The notes below the pieces were generated by a model. That model was not told the DNA's origin, ran no database searches, and saw nothing but the letters and a program-made list of their open reading frames with translations. This document shows positions 8,342 to 18,120 of a DNA stretch of 64,000 nucleotides, piece after piece. Source of the stretch: Pseudomonas sp. CFII64. GTDB lineage: Bacteria > Pseudomonadota > Gammaproteobacteria > Pseudomonadales > Pseudomonadaceae. Every line of letters begins with the position of its first letter. Position 1 is the stretch's first letter. The position numbers and the translations under genes were made by a program. Location of the stretch: contig NZ_ATLO01000004.1 of assembly GCF_000416235.1 (NCBI RefSeq), positions 124,001-188,000 of the forward strand. Reading direction: 5' to 3'.

Positions 8342-10057
8342 CTAACTCAACAAATCCTGCAACGTCGACAGGCTGTCAGCCTCGGCCACCGGTTTGTCAT
8401 GGCGCCAGCGCAGCATTCGCGGGAATCGCACGGCAATCCCGCTCTTGTGCCGCTTGGACAGCGCGATGCCTTCGAAACCCAGCTCGAATACCAGACTTGG
8501 GGTAACACTGCGCACCGGGCCGAATTTTTCCACGGTGGTCTTGCGGATAATGGCGTCGACCTTGCGCATTTCTTCGTCGGTGAGGCCTGAATAGGCTTTG
8601 GCGAAGGGCACCAACGTGCGTTCGCTGGATTGCGGCGGCCCATCCCAGACCGCAAACGTGTAGTCGCTGTACAGGCTGGCACGTCGACCGTGGCCGCGCT
8701 GGGCATAAATCAGCACCGCGTCGACGCTGAACGGATCGACTTTCCACTTCCACCAGACGCCCATGTCTTTGGTGCGACCCACGCCGTACAAGGCTTCCCG
8801 GGCCTTGAGCATCATGCCTTCGACGCCAAGGCTGCGCGAGGCTTCGCGCTGTTTCTGCAGGTCCGCCCAGTCCTTGCCGGTCAGTACCGGAGACGGCAGC
8901 AAGACCGGGCTGTCGCAGGCTGCGATGACGTTTTCCAGCTGAGCCCGTCGCTCATGTTGCGGGCGACTGCGCCAGTCATGACCCTGCCATTCGAGCAGGT
9001 CATACGCCAGCACCACCACCGGCACCTCCTCAAGGATTTTCTTGCCCAGTGTTTTGCGGCCGATGCGTTGCTGCAACAGCGCGAAGGGTTGCACCGAAGG
9101 TTGCGCTGGCCCGGCGCCGACTTGCGCTTCGCTGCTCAGGGCAAACTCGCCGTCGACGACCGTTTCGCCCGGTGGCGCTTTCCAGACCACGATTTCGCCG
9201 TCGATCACCGTCCCGTCGGGCAAGCTCTGGGTCAGTGTGTGCAGCTCCGGGAAGCGATCAGTGACCAACTCTTCGCCCCGCGACCAGAGCCACAACCGAC
9301 CTTCGCGCTTGACCACTTGCGCGCGAATGCCATCCCATTTCCATTCCACCTGCCAGTCATCCACCGGGCCGAGCAGGGTTTCGAACTGATCCACCGGCTG
9401 TTGCAGGGCATGGGCGAGAAAAAACGGGTAGGGCTGGCCGCCACGCTGGGCGTGTTCGTCGTCGGACTCTTCGGCGATCAACTTGAGAAAACCGGCTGCG
9501 GTCGGGCGATGGGACAGATCGGTATAGCCAACCAGACGTTGCGCGACCCGCTTGCTGTCGATGTCCGCCAGGGCGGCGAGGGCGCGGGTCACCAGTAACT
9601 TCGACACGCCGACCCGGAAGCTGCCGGTGATCAATTTGATGCAGACCATCAGGCTGACGCGATCCAGTTGCGTCCAGAAGCCGGACAGACGCTCGGCAAG
9701 CTCTTCCGGCGGCAGGCCGCGCAAGGGCAGCAAGTGTTCCTCCATCCAGATCGCCAGGCCTTGATCCGAGCTGTGCACCGCTTCCGGCAACAGCAGCGAC
9801 AGGGTTTCCGCCAGATCACCGACCGCCTGATAGCTTTCTTCGAACAGCCATTCGGGCAAGTGCGCCAGGGTCATGGCCTGTTCGCGCAGCAGTTTGGTCG
9901 GCACCAGTTGGCGTGGGCGTCCGCCGGCCAGAAAGTACACTGCCCAGGCCGCATCCTCTGGGGGAACCTGAGCAAAATACTCGCGCATGGCGGCGAGTTT
10001 TGCGTTGCTGGAAGTGGTTGCGTCGAGCCGGGAATAGAGTTCGGCGAAGGCTTTCAT
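8342..10057 (-). CDS. ATP-dependent DNA ligase (ligase-associated DNA damage response type)
   Basis: 571 residues. An N-terminal ligase DNA-binding domain (about 1-205) precedes the adenylation core with motif I EWKWDG (adenylated lysine K240), motif III near DGEIVVW, and a C-terminal OB domain ending at the LRWRHDK region. Motif V is the VEGMMLK stretch. It seals nicks using ATP and is the namesake of the exonuclease-ligase-helicase-PdeM set. Its ATG overlaps the exonuclease stop (ATGA), so the two are coupled. It is distinct from the essential NAD-dependent LigA. Confidence 0.95.
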   Translation of the reverse strand: MKAFAELYSRLDATTSSNAKLAAMREYFAQVPPEDAAWAVYFLAGGRPRQLVPTKLLREQAMTLAHLPEWLFEESYQAVGDLAETLSLLLPEAVHSSDQGLAIWMEEHLLPLRGLPPEELAERLSGFWTQLDRVSLMVCIKLITGSFRVGVSKLLVTRALAALADIDSKRVAQRLVGYTDLSHRPTAAGFLKLIAEESDDEHAQRGGQPYPFFLAHALQQPVDQFETLLGPVDDWQVEWKWDGIRAQVVKREGRLWLWSRGEELVTDRFPELHTLTQSLPDGTVIDGEIVVWKAPPGETVVDGEFALSSEAQVGAGPAQPSVQPFALLQQRIGRKTLGKKILEEVPVVVLAYDLLEWQGHDWRSRPQHERRAQLENVIAACDSPVLLPSPVLTGKDWADLQKQREASRSLGVEGMMLKAREALYGVGRTKDMGVWWKWKVDPFSVDAVLIYAQRGHGRRASLYSDYTFAVWDGPPQSSERTLVPFAKAYSGLTDEEMRKVDAIIRKTTVEKFGPVRSVTPSLVFELGFEGIALSKRHKSGIAVRFPRMLRWRHDKPVAEADSLSTLQDLLS

Positions 10058-11115
10058 GGCGCCACCTCGTCCGTTTCTGTTTCCGTTTCCGCTGATGCAG
10101 GCGCCTGGGCTTTGGCCTCGCCAGCGTCTTCCTCGTCGCCGTATTCAGTGACGAAGCCTTGGGCATCCAGCCCGGATTCGCGCAAGTAACGCACGAGAAC
10201 CGCCACCGAGCCGTGGGTCACCATGACCCGCTCCGCGCCGGTATTTTCGATGGCCCACAACAAGCCCGGCCAGTCGGCGTGATCGGAAAGGACGAAGCCG
10301 CGATCCACGCCGCGCCGTCTGCGGGTGCCACGCAACATCATCCAGCCGCTGGCGAACGCATCGCTGAACTCACCAAAGCGCCGCATCCAGGTGCTGCCGC
10401 CAGCGGAAGGCGGGGCGAGGATCAACGCCTGACGCAGCGCCGGATCGGTCTTTTTGAAGTCGCCTGCGTACTGGGTTTCAGGGATGCGCACGCCAGCTTC
10501 GCGGTACACCCGGTTCAGCGGCTCGACTGCGCCATGCACGAGGATCGGACCGATCTGCGGATCAATGCCATGCAGGATTCGCTGAGCTTTGCCGAACGAA
10601 TAGGCGAACAGCACACTGGCTTTGCCGGCCGCCGCATTGGCCCGCCACCAATCGTTGATGCCGGCGAAAATCTCCGCCTGCGGCTGCCAGCGGTAGATCG
10701 GCAGACCGAAGGTCGATTCGGTGATGAATGTGTGGCAACGCACCGGTTCGAACGGCGCGCAGGTGCCATCCGGTTCGACTTTGTAATCCCCGGACGCGAC
10801 CCAGACTTCGCCTTTATATTCCAGGCGAACCTGTGCCGAGCCCAGCACGTGTCCAGCCGGATGCAGGCTGAGTTTCACGCCGTGGTGCAGCAGGGTTTCG
10901 CCATATTCCAGGGTTTGCAGGTTGATGTCCTGGCCCAGCCGGGCGCGCAGAATCCCTTCTCCGCGGGCCGCCGCCAGGTAATGTTCGTTGCCGGTGCGGG
11001 CGTGATCGCCGTGGCCGTGGGTGATCACCGAACGTTCCACCGGGCGCCACGGATCGATATAAAAATCCCCGGGCGGGCAATACAGACCTTCGGGGCGAGC
11101 GATAACAAGATCCAT
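10054..11115 (-). CDS. Ligase-associated DNA damage response exonuclease (metallo-beta-lactamase/beta-CASP-like)
   Basis: 353 residues. Metal-binding HGHGDH at 33-38 and later SDHADW mark the MBL-fold nuclease related to CPSF/SNM1. This family is annotated as ligase-associated exonuclease or mRNA 3'-end processing factor. The C-terminus ends in an acidic, low-complexity T/E-rich tail. First gene of the pair with the ligase. Its start codon lies at the very edge of a 139-bp tandem duplication, so the native leader has been duplicated. No strong Shine-Dalgarno sequence precedes it. Confidence 0.92.
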   Translation of the reverse strand: MDLVIARPEGLYCPPGDFYIDPWRPVERSVITHGHGDHARTGNEHYLAAARGEGILRARLGQDINLQTLEYGETLLHHGVKLSLHPAGHVLGSAQVRLEYKGEVWVASGDYKVEPDGTCAPFEPVRCHTFITESTFGLPIYRWQPQAEIFAGINDWWRANAAAGKASVLFAYSFGKAQRILHGIDPQIGPILVHGAVEPLNRVYREAGVRIPETQYAGDFKKTDPALRQALILAPPSAGGSTWMRRFGEFSDAFASGWMMLRGTRRRRGVDRGFVLSDHADWPGLLWAIENTGAERVMVTHGSVAVLVRYLRESGLDAQGFVTEYGDEEDAGEAKAQAPASAETETETDEVAP

Positions 11116-11391
11116 GGGATGACCAATGCGATGGGCTTGTTAGTTATGAGGCGGGGCGGGGGAGGAAGTTCGAGCCGTAGGACCGGCTTCAGCCGGGAGG
11201 GCATTCTCGCGGCTAAAGCCGCTCCTACATGCAACTGCGCGAAGGTTCAGCAATGGGATGACCAATGCGATGGGCTTGTTAGTTATGAGGCGGGGCGGGG
11301 GAGGAAGTTCGAGCCGTAGGACCGGCTTCAGCCGGGAGGGCATTCTCGCGGCTAAAGCCGCTCCTACATGCAATTGCGCGAAGGTTCAGCA
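11114..11391. repeat. 139-bp direct tandem duplication, two copies
   Basis: Copies at 11114-11252 and 11253-11391 are near identical (one C/T change at the CAACTGCG versus CAATTGCG position). Each copy contains a REP pair, GTAGGACCGGCTTCAGCCGG and GCGGCTAAAGCCGC. The first base lies within the exonuclease start codon, so each copy carries one exonuclease leader. Confidence 0.93.
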
Positions 11392-11415
11392 CATCCATGA
11401 GTCAGGAGCACCGGC

Positions 11416-11439
11416 TTCGCGAGCAAGCTCGCTCCCACA
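11416..11439. repeat. REP-like palindrome downstream of quiP
   Basis: TCGCGAGCAAGCTCGCTCCC palindrome of a common Pseudomonas REP type, 13 bp past the quiP stop. Confidence 0.65.
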
Positions 11440-11451
11440 TTTCAGGACGTG

Positions 11452-13914
11452 CTATTTCCCCGGCACCAACGTCAACCGCTGCTTGCCATAGGCCTTCTCA
11501 AGATTCTGCTGTTGCACCGGAATCGTCTGATACAGGCCCTTGAGCGCAGGCTCGATGGCGTCGCTGTAATTGGCGCTGGCCGGGTTGCCGGACTGGCCGA
11601 TGTTGACCTGGCCCATCATCGGTTCGGCCTGGCTGAAGTCGACGATCATGCGCATGCCGGGTGCCACCGGGCTGTCGAAATTCGTTCCCCATGGATAAGC
11701 CGCGATGTTCAGCGTGCTGTGATCGCCGCCCGCCGCAACTGCGCCATGCTCGACGCTGTTAGGGATTAATGGATTGCTTTGCCACAGGTAGCGATGCAGT
11801 TTGCCCCATTGCCAGCTCTTGTGATCGCCGCCCAACTGGCTGTCGCCAGCGGTAATGGCCGCTGCGAGGCTGCGGGCCAGAATCGTCGGCTTTTCTTCTT
11901 TCTGCGGGGTTTTCACGTCATCCCAGTACGGACTGTCCTCGCGCCCCAGCAGGTGATCGGCCTGCGGCGCGTAAGACAGGCTGGCGTTCTGCACCAGGGC
12001 TTTCCAGGTCGGGCTGCTTTCCGGACCCAGTTCGTCGAGAAAAATCTGCCGGGCGCTTTCCTGCAAAAACAGCTCATACAGCGCTGCGTCGGCGGACGTT
12101 GCCGACAGCTTGCCGTCGAATGCCATCAAGCGCGTGTAAGCCTCGCGCGCTTTACCGCGCTCGGCCTCGGGCAGGGCATCAATGGCTTGTTTGAGTGGTT
12201 TGACCATGCCTGGCGCTTCAAGCATTTTCTTCAGCTTGGCGGCGAAGGTGGTGGTCTGGTCGTATTGCATGGCGATCACGCTGCGGCTGTCCTGCTTGCC
12301 GCTGTTGGCCAGCTCGGCGATACGTTCGGCGCGTTCCGGCGTCTTCCACGAGTTGGACAGCTGCATGCCGTAACCCTTGGGGAAGGTGCGCTGGTTGGCG
12401 GTGCCGATCCAGCCTTGAGTCGGATCCTGATCGTAGGGATGCAGCATCGCGTCGGCGAAACCGTCCCAGTCATAGCGGCTGTCCCAACCCGGCGACGGCA
12501 GCAGGCCCAGGCCCTCACGGCGATTCGGGAAGCGGCCGGTGACTTGCCAGCCGATGTTCGCGGCATCGGCGAATACCATGTTCAGGGCGATGGCGCGGAT
12601 TTCCCGGCTCGCGTCGAAAGCTTTGTCCACTTTCGGGGCGCGGGACAGGTCGAAGAACGCGTCCAGGCTCTTGTCATCTTTGTAGTCTGGGGTTTGTAGC
12701 GCGAGGCCCAGACCATTGCTCAGTTGTCCGCCCAGATTGCTGTTGAGCAGCGGGCCGTGACGCGTCTCGTAGACCGCTTCGCGCACCGGGCTGCCACCTT
12801 TGACGAAAAAGGTTTCTTCGTGGGACGTCGTCGGCAGCCATTTGCCATCGGCCATGTACATCAGGCGATTGTTTTCCCGCTTGAGTTTTTCCAGGAACAG
12901 GTCCTGGTTGTCGCCCATCACCGAGGCCATGGACCAGGAAAGCTTGCCGTTGAAGCCTGACAGGATCAGCGGCAGACCGGCGATTGAAGTACCGGCCGCC
13001 TGATATTTCGGCGCGCGAATCTGCACGAACGTCCAGGCTGAGGCCAATGCGGCGGGCAGCTGCATGTCGTTGGCCAGCAAGCTGCGGCCATTGCGAGCGC
13101 GCTGCGGTGCGATAGCCCAGTTGCTGGAAGCCGCGACGCCGAGCATGTTCAAGTCCGCGAGTTGCAGGGCGACTTTATTCAGATCGCCAAGCCCGGATAC
13201 TTGTCCGCCGAGGTTCAAACCCTTGAGCTTTTCTGCTTCGGCGAAGGGTAATTCTTCATCCGGATAAGTCGGAATCAGCCACGCCAGCTTGTCGACTCCG
13301 ACTTTCTGCGCCAGCACCAGCGCGGACAATTCTTCCTGCAAGTTAACCGACTGGCTGAAGTTCAGCAGACTGAAAATCAGCGCCGAGTCTTCGGCTTTCC
13401 AGTATTCCGGGCGATAGCCGGAGGAGGCCAGGTCGGCAGGCAACTTGTCGCGATAGCGGAACAGGTAGGCGTTGACGCCTCGGGCATAGACTTCAAAGAA
13501 GCGCTTGAGACGTGGTGACGCGGCGTTGTACAGCTCGCCGGCGTTGCGTTTCAGGTTGGCCGCGCGCATCAGGCGGTCGACGTCCAGGGCGCTGGAGCCA
13601 ACCATTTCCGACAGCCGACCCTGGGCGAGCAGGCGCATGCCGACCATTTGCGTGATGCGGTCATTGGCATGCACATAGCCCAGCGTGAACAGCGCGTCGT
13701 GGAACGTGCTGCTTTCGATCAGCGGCATGCCTTGTGGCGTGCGGCGCACCGAAACGTTTTGCGCCAGGCCCTTGATCGCAATCGTGCCTGAATTCGGCAT
13801 CAGCGTATCGGTGTCGCCACCGCCGAGCTGGCAGCCCGCGAGACTCAGGAAACCCGCCGCAGCGGCGGCAGCGCCGAACCGGGGTAGAAATTTGGAAAGG
13901 GCTGGCGAGGCCAT
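11452..13914 (-). CDS. quiP: Acyl-homoserine lactone acylase QuiP
   Basis: 820 residues, Ntn-hydrolase (penicillin acylase) superfamily. The N-terminus has a lipoprotein-like signal with lipobox LAGC (C28). The proenzyme is expected to self-cleave before Ser264 in AASSNW; that serine becomes the N-terminal nucleophile of the beta chain. The closing segment ends in QRLTLVPGK. The N-terminal residues match my memory of P. aeruginosa QuiP closely. The enzyme degrades long-chain AHL signals, releasing fatty acid and homoserine lactone, so it can quench quorum sensing. A clear AGGAG site precedes the ATG. Monocistronic. Confidence 0.9.
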   Translation of the reverse strand: MASPALSKFLPRFGAAAAAAGFLSLAGCQLGGGDTDTLMPNSGTIAIKGLAQNVSVRRTPQGMPLIESSTFHDALFTLGYVHANDRITQMVGMRLLAQGRLSEMVGSSALDVDRLMRAANLKRNAGELYNAASPRLKRFFEVYARGVNAYLFRYRDKLPADLASSGYRPEYWKAEDSALIFSLLNFSQSVNLQEELSALVLAQKVGVDKLAWLIPTYPDEELPFAEAEKLKGLNLGGQVSGLGDLNKVALQLADLNMLGVAASSNWAIAPQRARNGRSLLANDMQLPAALASAWTFVQIRAPKYQAAGTSIAGLPLILSGFNGKLSWSMASVMGDNQDLFLEKLKRENNRLMYMADGKWLPTTSHEETFFVKGGSPVREAVYETRHGPLLNSNLGGQLSNGLGLALQTPDYKDDKSLDAFFDLSRAPKVDKAFDASREIRAIALNMVFADAANIGWQVTGRFPNRREGLGLLPSPGWDSRYDWDGFADAMLHPYDQDPTQGWIGTANQRTFPKGYGMQLSNSWKTPERAERIAELANSGKQDSRSVIAMQYDQTTTFAAKLKKMLEAPGMVKPLKQAIDALPEAERGKAREAYTRLMAFDGKLSATSADAALYELFLQESARQIFLDELGPESSPTWKALVQNASLSYAPQADHLLGREDSPYWDDVKTPQKEEKPTILARSLAAAITAGDSQLGGDHKSWQWGKLHRYLWQSNPLIPNSVEHGAVAAGGDHSTLNIAAYPWGTNFDSPVAPGMRMIVDFSQAEPMMGQVNIGQSGNPASANYSDAIEPALKGLYQTIPVQQQNLEKAYGKQRLTLVPGK

Positions 13915-14074
13915 GGGCGGAGCTCCTGCGGGGGTGGCGTATAAAAGGCGCTACGTTAGAGAGCAGGCGCGCGGCACGCAAGCGGGGAACGGGAGTTTAT
14001 TTCAAGGTTTTTCAGCGTTGGCCGCGATCACGCTCGTCCGTACGACCGGCTTTGACCGCGATCACGCTTGAACT

Positions 14075-14719
14075 TTATGATTTCGGCGGATTCACCTTGT
14101 CCACAAGCGCGTACGCCCGCTGGGTGGCGGGGCGCTTGGCGACGGTTTCGAACCAGCGCTTGATATGCGGGAAGTCGTCGAGGTTCTGTTCCTGGAAGGT
14201 GTGCGACACGATCCACGGGTAGATCGCCATGTCCGCGATGCTGTATTCGCTGCCCGCCACGAAGTCGCGGCCGTCCAGCTGCTTGTTCAGCACGCCGTAC
14301 AGTCGAGCGGTTTCGTCGACGTAGCGCTTGATCGCGTAGGGGATTTTTTCCTTGGCGAAGCGGTTGAAGTGATGATTCTGACCCGCCATCGGCCCCAGTC
14401 CGCCCATTTGCCAGAACAGCCACTGCAAGGCGACCTGCCGACCACGCAGATCCTGCGGGATGAACTTGCCGGTTTTTTCCGCCAGATACAGCAGGATCGC
14501 GCCGGATTCGAACAGACTCAGCGGCGCGCCGCCATCGGCAGGTTGGTGATCGACAATGGCCGGAATGCGATTGTTGGGGGCGATTTTGAGGAATTCAGGC
14601 TTGAACTGATCGTTCTGGCCAATGTTCACCGGGAAGATCTTGTACGGCAGACCGGCTTCTTCAAGAAACAGCGAGACTTTGTGACCGTTGGGCGTGGTCC
14701 AGTAATGCAGGTCGATCAT
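14075..14719 (-). CDS. Glutathione S-transferase family protein (YfcG-like disulfide-bond oxidoreductase)
   Basis: 214 residues. The N-terminal thioredoxin-like domain begins with YWTTPNGHKVSLFLEE, includes the cis-proline NNRIPAIVD and the glutathione-binding FESGAILLYLA. An all-helical C-terminal domain follows. The TPNGHK start is typical of the Nu-class YfcG/YghU group, which reduces disulfides with glutathione. Cytoplasmic. A CGGAG ribosome site lies ahead of the ATG. Confidence 0.88.
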   Translation of the reverse strand: MIDLHYWTTPNGHKVSLFLEEAGLPYKIFPVNIGQNDQFKPEFLKIAPNNRIPAIVDHQPADGGAPLSLFESGAILLYLAEKTGKFIPQDLRGRQVALQWLFWQMGGLGPMAGQNHHFNRFAKEKIPYAIKRYVDETARLYGVLNKQLDGRDFVAGSEYSIADMAIYPWIVSHTFQEQNLDDFPHIKRWFETVAKRPATQRAYALVDKVNPPKS

Positions 14720-14790
14720 TGAAAGCTCCGAATGAGTTCAGCGCAAAAAAAGACCCCCTGTTTTACTCCGACTTCAGCGGATCGCACAAA

Positions 14791-14816
14791 TGAAAACGGC
14801 CTGCAAGGCAGGCCGT
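14791..14816 (-). terminator. Rho-independent terminator of the SEC-C gene
   Basis: Perfect 9-bp stem GCAGGCCGT (14808-14816) and ACGGCCTGC (14796-14804) with a short loop, followed on the minus strand by TTTTCATTT. Confidence 0.75.
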
Positions 14817-14833
14817 CGGCAAGGCTCGACACG

Positions 14834-15049
14834 TTACGCGCCGTGGCACTTCTTGAATTTCTTGTCGCTGCCGCACGGGCAAGGATCGTTGCGGCCAACG
14901 TCTTTCAAGGCGTTGCGCACCGGCTCCTGGTGAGCATGACCGCAGTTCGGGCCATGAACGTGGCCGTGCTGGTGGTCGTGATGGTCATGGGCGTGATCGT
15001 CGTGATCGTGATTGCAATCAGGGCCATGCACGTGGTCTTGCTGGGTCAT
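14834..15049 (-). CDS. Small His-rich SEC-C metal-binding protein
   Basis: 71 residues. The N-terminal half is a histidine/aspartate-rich stretch with many HDH and HGP repeats and two cysteines. The C-terminal half is a SEC-C zinc motif, [13 protein letters not shown]. Likely binds Zn or another divalent metal; function not known. It begins 5 bp after the stop of the lipoprotein gene upstream, with a CGGAG site inside that gene's end, so the two form an operon closed by the hairpin at 14791-14816. Confidence 0.85.
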   Translation of the reverse strand: MTQQDHVHGPDCNHDHDDHAHDHHDHQHGHVHGPNCGHAHQEPVRNALKDVGRNDPCPCGSDKKFKKCHGA

Positions 15050-15054
15050 CGGGG

Positions 15055-15543
15055 TTACTCCGGAATAAAATCGCCGGGGATTATCTCCCCATCGCGGCCG
15101 ATACGCACGTTGTGCCGGAACAAAAAGCCGGTCTTGAGTTTGCCTTCCAGGCGGTAGTGAATCGCCTGATCAGGCTTTTTCAGCTGCCTGGCGATGTATT
15201 TCAAGTGCTGCCAGAGGTTGGTCCTGATCGGCACGACAAAGTTCTCGTGACCTTCGCCGTCAACGACAAACCAGTCGGTGGACTCGCCGTCCGCGAGCAT
15301 TACGTCGCCGAGCATGACTTTATAACGCAGGCTGCGCACCAGCATGCTGCCGCTGTTGGGGTTGTCGACGCGAAAATGCAGCTTGAAATCCTGCTGCATC
15401 AGCCTGGCCTTGACCACTTCGACGCGGGTCAGGCGCACCACGGGCTCCTTGTAGTCGCTGACCACCAGGCTCGAGCATCCGGCCAGCACCGAGAGCAGCA
15501 GCGCCAGGCTAATTGTTCTGATCACATGCGCCTGTAAAAACAT
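15055..15543 (-). CDS. LEA type 2 family lipoprotein
   Basis: 162 residues with the start at 15543, supported by GGAG 10 bp upstream. The frame extends further upstream without support. Lipobox LAGC (C23) follows a hydrophobic signal. The mature part resembles the LEA14/WHy beta-sandwich (a [18 protein letters not shown] region). These proteins are periplasmic or membrane-anchored, linked to stress tolerance in plants, and of unknown function in Pseudomonas. First gene of an operon with the SEC-C protein. Confidence 0.82.
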   Translation of the reverse strand: MFLQAHVIRTISLALLLSVLAGCSSLVVSDYKEPVVRLTRVEVVKARLMQQDFKLHFRVDNPNSGSMLVRSLRYKVMLGDVMLADGESTDWFVVDGEGHENFVVPIRTNLWQHLKYIARQLKKPDQAIHYRLEGKLKTGFLFRHNVRIGRDGEIIPGDFIPE

Positions 15544-15642
15544 TGTCGTGCTCCATTTGAGGCCAGAGTTTAGCAGGGCGGCCTGCTTGTTCCATTTGCC
15601 GAGCGTACGCATACTCATGCCACGAGCTACAGAGTCTGACCC

Positions 15643-16182
15643 ATGAATCTTTATGAAATTGTATTTAATGGCCAATTGATACCCGGCGCTCAGCTTGAAC
15701 GAGTGCAGGCCAATCTGGGGAAATTGTTTCAGGCCGATGCCCAGCGCCTGGCGCTGCTGTTTTCCGGGCGGCGTCTGGTGCTCAAGAACAACCTTGACGC
15801 AGCGGCCGCTGAAAAGTATCGCTCGACCCTGGAACGTGCCGGAGCGTTGGTCGAAGTTCTGGCCATGGCGCAGCAGATCGAAGAAGTGGAACTGGCGCCG
15901 CCGCCGGACGAACCCGCCTGGTTGCGCAAACCGTCAGCCAGCAAGGGCCGCCTGCAGGTCGCGCCGCGCGATGTGTACATGGCTGCTTTCGTGGACGTCG
16001 ATGCGCCGGATTTCGTACTCTTTGAAACCGGCAGCGACTTGCAGGACGCCAAACCCCAAGCCGTTGCGCCGCGCCTGGACCTTTCCGGCATCAGCCTGGC
16101 CCCGGCCGGCAGCGACATGGGTCAGGAGGAAAAACCCAAGGCCGGACCAGCGCCGGACACTTCGCACCTGAGCCTGAAATGA
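15643..16182 (+). CDS. Conserved hypothetical protein
   Basis: 179 residues, no signal peptide and no recognised catalytic motif. The first 75 residues are mixed alpha/beta with VFNGQLIPG and SGRRLVLKNN, reminiscent of small ferredoxin-like or L7/L12-like folds. The C-terminal half is proline- and acid-rich and probably disordered. Divergent from the LEA lipoprotein and convergent with ychJ, whose stop is 1 bp away. Codon use is typical of the chromosome, so the gene looks real. Confidence 0.75.
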   Translation: MNLYEIVFNGQLIPGAQLERVQANLGKLFQADAQRLALLFSGRRLVLKNNLDAAAAEKYRSTLERAGALVEVLAMAQQIEEVELAPPPDEPAWLRKPSASKGRLQVAPRDVYMAAFVDVDAPDFVLFETGSDLQDAKPQAVAPRLDLSGISLAPAGSDMGQEEKPKAGPAPDTSHLSLK

Positions 16183-16183
16183 A

Positions 16184-16657
16184 TCAGGCCATGTAGCTGG
16201 CGCAGCACTTCTTGAACTTCTGTTCGCTGCCGCACGGGCAGGCATCGTTGCGGCCGGCCTTGAGCGGCACGGTGGAATCGATGAAGTACCAGCGGCCCTG
16301 ATTCTGTACGAAGGATGAGCGTTCACGATGGCTGTGCTCGCCTGCACCGTCATGCCAGCGTGCCGTGAACGTGACGAACGCATGTTCCGGCTTGCCGCCG
16401 AAAACTTCCGTGCTTTCGACTTCCAGTCCCAGCCAGGTACTTTGCAGGCTCCACAGGCTGATCGACTCGCGATCCAGCCCGGCTTTCTGCGCCGGTAGCG
16501 TGGTATCCAGCAAGTAATCCACCAGGCCCAGCACGTAGGCGCTGTAGCGCGAACGCATCAGTTTTTCGGCGCAAGGCGTAGGCTGGCCGGCATGAAAAGG
16601 GCCGCAGCAGGTGATCAACAAATCTCCGCTGCCGCATGGGCAGATAGCGCTACTCAT
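16184..16657 (-). CDS. YchJ family SEC-C protein (UPF0225)
   Basis: 157 residues with two cysteine clusters: an N-terminal CPCGSG...CCGPFH and a C-terminal [17 protein letters not shown] central NTF2-like region lies between them ([11 protein letters not shown]). Matches the YchJ/UPF0225 family, of unknown function and probably zinc-binding. It starts 3 bp after the stop of the upstream gene, so they are co-transcribed. Confidence 0.9.
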   Translation of the reverse strand: MSSAICPCGSGDLLITCCGPFHAGQPTPCAEKLMRSRYSAYVLGLVDYLLDTTLPAQKAGLDRESISLWSLQSTWLGLEVESTEVFGGKPEHAFVTFTARWHDGAGEHSHRERSSFVQNQGRWYFIDSTVPLKAGRNDACPCGSEQKFKKCCASYMA

Positions 16658-16660
16658 GGG

Positions 16661-17158
16661 TCACCACCAATATTTGCCAAAATTCTCCGGGTTGGCCCAG
16701 AAACGTGCGTTGAGCCAATCCGGTACTTGTTTGTATTCGCGCAGGTCGTAGGTGAACAGCGTCAACACTTGTTCGTCCCGGCCGAAGCGCTCCGTCAGTT
16801 GCAGGGCCAGGGAATAGAAGTCCGTGTCCTGCCAACCGCAGGCAGGCAAATCGGCGAGCACCGCGATGCGGCTGGCGTTCAGGTTGCGAATACCGCCCAG
16901 CAATTCCAGCCCGGCGCGCTTGGGCAGGTGTTCCAGGCAATCGACGACCAGCGCCAAATCGAAGCGCTGCGCGGCCAGTTCCGCTGGCAATGATCCCGGC
17001 GTGGCATGAAACACTTCGGTTTCCGGATGCGCGTCCTTGAACGCCTCAAGCGCCGGAAATGTCTGCGTACCGATCATCAGCAGGCGACGCGGCGCCTGCT
17101 GGTCGAGCAGGGCGGCCAGCGCTTGCTGGGGCGTGCGGGTGGAAAAGCCTTCGCTCAT
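16661..17158 (-). CDS. DUF6231-type conserved protein, SAM-methyltransferase-like
   Basis: 165 residues. The central part resembles a class I methyltransferase fold, with LLMIGTQTFPALEA as the first strand and LALVVDCLEHLPK as the post-I/II region. The glycine-rich SAM loop is not canonical, so activity is doubtful. Encoded with ychJ (3-bp gap). A genus-conserved hypothetical. Confidence 0.7.
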   Translation of the reverse strand: MSEGFSTRTPQQALAALLDQQAPRRLLMIGTQTFPALEAFKDAHPETEVFHATPGSLPAELAAQRFDLALVVDCLEHLPKRAGLELLGGIRNLNASRIAVLADLPACGWQDTDFYSLALQLTERFGRDEQVLTLFTYDLREYKQVPDWLNARFWANPENFGKYWW

Positions 17159-17418
17159 CGAAAATCCTCGTATTGACCTGCAAGACTAGCGCGCTCTCGG
17201 CGGCGGGCCTAGTCCTGTCGGGATTGAACCAGCAGCTACGCCCCATTGAGCCTGACCAAATCCCGTAGGGCCCATCAATGTGTGTCGGCGACACAGTGAG
17301 AAGTGGCCAGGTATTTGCCTTTCCCCCAATAAATACGGGCTCAAACTGGCGAAGTGGCGATGTGATGTCTTTACTTGAGTGGCGGCGCATTGGGCCGAAC
17401 CCTTGGGAGAAGAAATTG

Positions 17419-18120
17419 ATGAGAATAATCCGGACGGCGTTACCTCTGATTCTTGTAACCAGTGTCTTGACCGGTTGTGCCGGTTTGCAGAAGACCGACT
17501 GGCCATTATGTGCGGCCGGCGGCGCTTTGGCGGGCGCGGCGGCGGGGGCGTTCCAGACCGCTGCGGTTGCGGCCAGCCTGGGCGGCGCGGTGGGCGTGAT
17601 GGCGGGCGCGTATTGCTGGGTACATGGCGACGGCGACGATGATGGCGATGGCGTGAAAAATAGCGTCGATAAATGCCCCGATACGCCCAAGGGAGTTCAG
17701 GTAGACGCCACCGGTTGTCCGCTGGTTGAGCCAGCGCCCGCAGCAGTGGTTGAAGAAGTGGTGGTGGTCAAGGAAGAGGTCATTGTCATCAACGATGTGC
17801 TGTTCGAATTCGACTCGGCGCGCCTGACCGCCGCCGACAAATCGAAACTCGATCTGATCGCCACTCGCCTGAAACGCGAAGCGCCGAGTGCTCAGTTGCG
17901 GGTCAGCGGGCACACCGACAGCGTCGGCCGTGATGCCTACAACCAGAAACTGTCCGAAAAACGTGCGATTTCGGTGACGGACTATCTGGTGAGTTCCGGC
18001 ATCCCGCGCAGTGCGTTCGTATCGGTCGAAGGCGATGGCGAAGCGCGTCCTGTGGCCGACAACAAAACGGCGTCCGGTCGCTCTCTGAACCGTCGTGTAG
18101 AAATCCAGATCAACCGCTGA
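17419..18120 (+). CDS. OmpA family lipoprotein with thrombospondin type 3 repeat
   Basis: 233 residues starting at the ATG after GGGAGAAG; the longer frame upstream lacks a signal. Lipobox LTGC (C20), then a glycine-rich hydrophobic stretch (32-65), then a calcium-binding TSP3 repeat (DGDDDGDGVKNSVDKCPDTP, 71-90). A C-terminal OmpA peptidoglycan-binding domain follows (about 124-233, with GHTDSVG and NRRVEI). An outer membrane lipoprotein tethering the envelope to peptidoglycan is the best reading. Monocistronic. Confidence 0.9.
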   Translation: MRIIRTALPLILVTSVLTGCAGLQKTDWPLCAAGGALAGAAAGAFQTAAVAASLGGAVGVMAGAYCWVHGDGDDDGDGVKNSVDKCPDTPKGVQVDATGCPLVEPAPAAVVEEVVVVKEEVIVINDVLFEFDSARLTAADKSKLDLIATRLKREAPSAQLRVSGHTDSVGRDAYNQKLSEKRAISVTDYLVSSGIPRSAFVSVEGDGEARPVADNKTASGRSLNRRVEIQINR

